Assembly: GCF_002270355.1 (NCBI RefSeq) | Contig: NZ_NJFZ01000008.1 | Location: 62,001 to 126,000, forward strand | Length of the DNA: 64,000 bases | Source of the DNA: Flectobacillus sp. BAB-3569 | GTDB taxonomy: Bacteria > Bacteroidota > Bacteroidia > Cytophagales > Spirosomataceae | Reading direction: 5' to 3' | Shown: positions 63,463 through 64,000 of the stretch, piece after piece | Position numbering within the stretch: the stretch's first letter is position 1 | Layout: every line of letters begins with the position of its first letter | Made by a program: the position numbers and the translations under genes | The notes under the pieces: generated by a model | What the model was told of the DNA's origin: nothing | Database searches by the model: none | Seen by the model: the letters and a program-made list of their open reading frames with translations, nothing else

Positions 63463-64000
63463 ATGAAAAAAACATTTACATTCGAGGTTGGCGCTAGCCG
63501 TCAAGCGGATCATAGGTTTTCATCGCATTTGCAGCCTAAAGTAGTTAATTCCCTAAATGCTTCTGATAGCATACCTGCTGTTATGCCCCTAAGTGAAGAT
63601 TCACTTCTTGTTGATACACCAAGTAATTACTTGTCGGATAGCCCAAACGAACAAGGTCCTAGTAGTGAATTTTATCAATTAAACATACAGCAAATGAATC
63701 TTTTTACTTACCTGACACGAGCGGCTAATAATCTGTTTCAGCCTCGAGGTGCAAGCAATATGGGTGCTACTCTATTGTCAAAATCTCGCATGGTGAAATC
63801 TGTGTTGGACTTATGCGAAAGTTGGGGTTTGTCTACATTAACCAACCGCCTTACTTCGAATAAGAAAGAACAATTATCAGCAAGTTCATTGAATGGTTTT
63901 TCTACCCTTCGAACTGTATTCGCTTCTTTAATCCTTACAGTACTTACTGCTTGGACGGCTGTGGCTAGTCCAGACTTGTCTTTAACAGCTTCGGTAAGCA
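63463..64000 (+). CDS. N-terminal part of an exported surface protein (runs off right edge)
   Basis: An open frame from ATG 63463 to the edge (179 codons) that is not closed in the window. The first ~150 residues are polar and Ser-rich (MKKTFTFEVGASRQADHRFS). A hydrophobic helix follows at about residues 150-168 (TVFASLILTVLTAWTAVASP), like a late signal sequence, and the mature part begins DLSLTASVS, similar to DUF11-type repeat adhesins. The signal peptide is thus preceded by an unusually long extension; ATG codons inside it are alternative starts. Large adhesin or T9SS cargo is the guess. Confidence 0.6.
   Translation, partial: MKKTFTFEVGASRQADHRFSSHLQPKVVNSLNASDSIPAVMPLSEDSLLVDTPSNYLSDSPNEQGPSSEFYQLNIQQMNLFTYLTRAANNLFQPRGASNMGATLLSKSRMVKSVLDLCESWGLSTLTNRLTSNKKEQLSASSLNGFSTLRTVFASLILTVLTAWTAVASPDLSLTASVS

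Overview
The window looks like a chromosomal segment of a member of the Bacteroidota, most likely order Cytophagales. Reasons: low GC, weak Shine-Dalgarno sequences, promoters of the TTTG-N19-TAnnTTTG type in front of both tRNA genes, Bacteroidota-type envelope genes (PorG-like/DUF6089, PorE-like OmpA, a TamB-like giant protein), exported proteins whose signal peptides end before Gln, and a NudK-type Nudix enzyme. The genus is not determined from the sequence.

Region A (1-18001) reads as the right-hand part of an integrative or mobilisable element next to the 3' end of a tRNA-Asp gene. Its left part (1-3241) is a maintenance/mobilisation module: an excisionase-like HTH protein, a coiled-coil protein, a RepA/RecA-like ATPase with a variant Walker A, a small HTH protein, a MobC-like ribbon-helix-helix protein and a one-TM peptide. 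No relaxase or integrase is in the window. After a terminator comes a seven-gene operon (3437-17859), the most unusual thing here: a caspase fused to an alpha/beta hydrolase, then two tandem copies of a three-gene set, CHAT protease, then STAND NTPase with one transmembrane helix, then an exported WD40-like repeat protein. The layout suggests a periplasmic sensor coupled through a membrane NTPase to cytoplasmic caspase-like proteases, probably a conflict or regulated-death system. The two repeat proteins share ends but carry 4 versus 17 near-identical 123-bp repeats.

Region B (18002-23756) lies between two identical, same-orientation tRNA-Asp(GTC) genes. It holds a DEDDh exonuclease and a McrBC restriction system flanked by two paralogous membrane-anchored PD-(D/E)xK nuclease-like proteins. 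Two defence-type islands are therefore stacked at tRNA-Asp 3' ends.

Region C (23862-46178) is mostly core genome: DinB-like protein, TamB-like protein, TsaD, a DeoR regulator facing NudK, PurA, Fur-family regulator, Rel (p)ppGpp enzyme, PorG-like outer membrane protein, TMTC-like membrane TPR protein, GNAT acetyltransferase, DapF, IspF, M16 peptidase and a TPR protein.

Region D (46398-53961) is a cell-surface glycan cluster: methyltransferase, LamG protein (probably a frameshifted lipoprotein), two GT4 glycosyltransferases, a TylF-type methyltransferase, a Wzx-like flippase and an FkbM methyltransferase.

Region E (54163-64000) carries a CPBP protease, MOSC protein, UbiA-like membrane protein, MFS exporter, PorE-like OmpA protein, HtpG, and the start of a large surface protein that runs off the right edge. 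Intergenic spaces of regions C and D hold dispersed palindromic repeats of at least two families.
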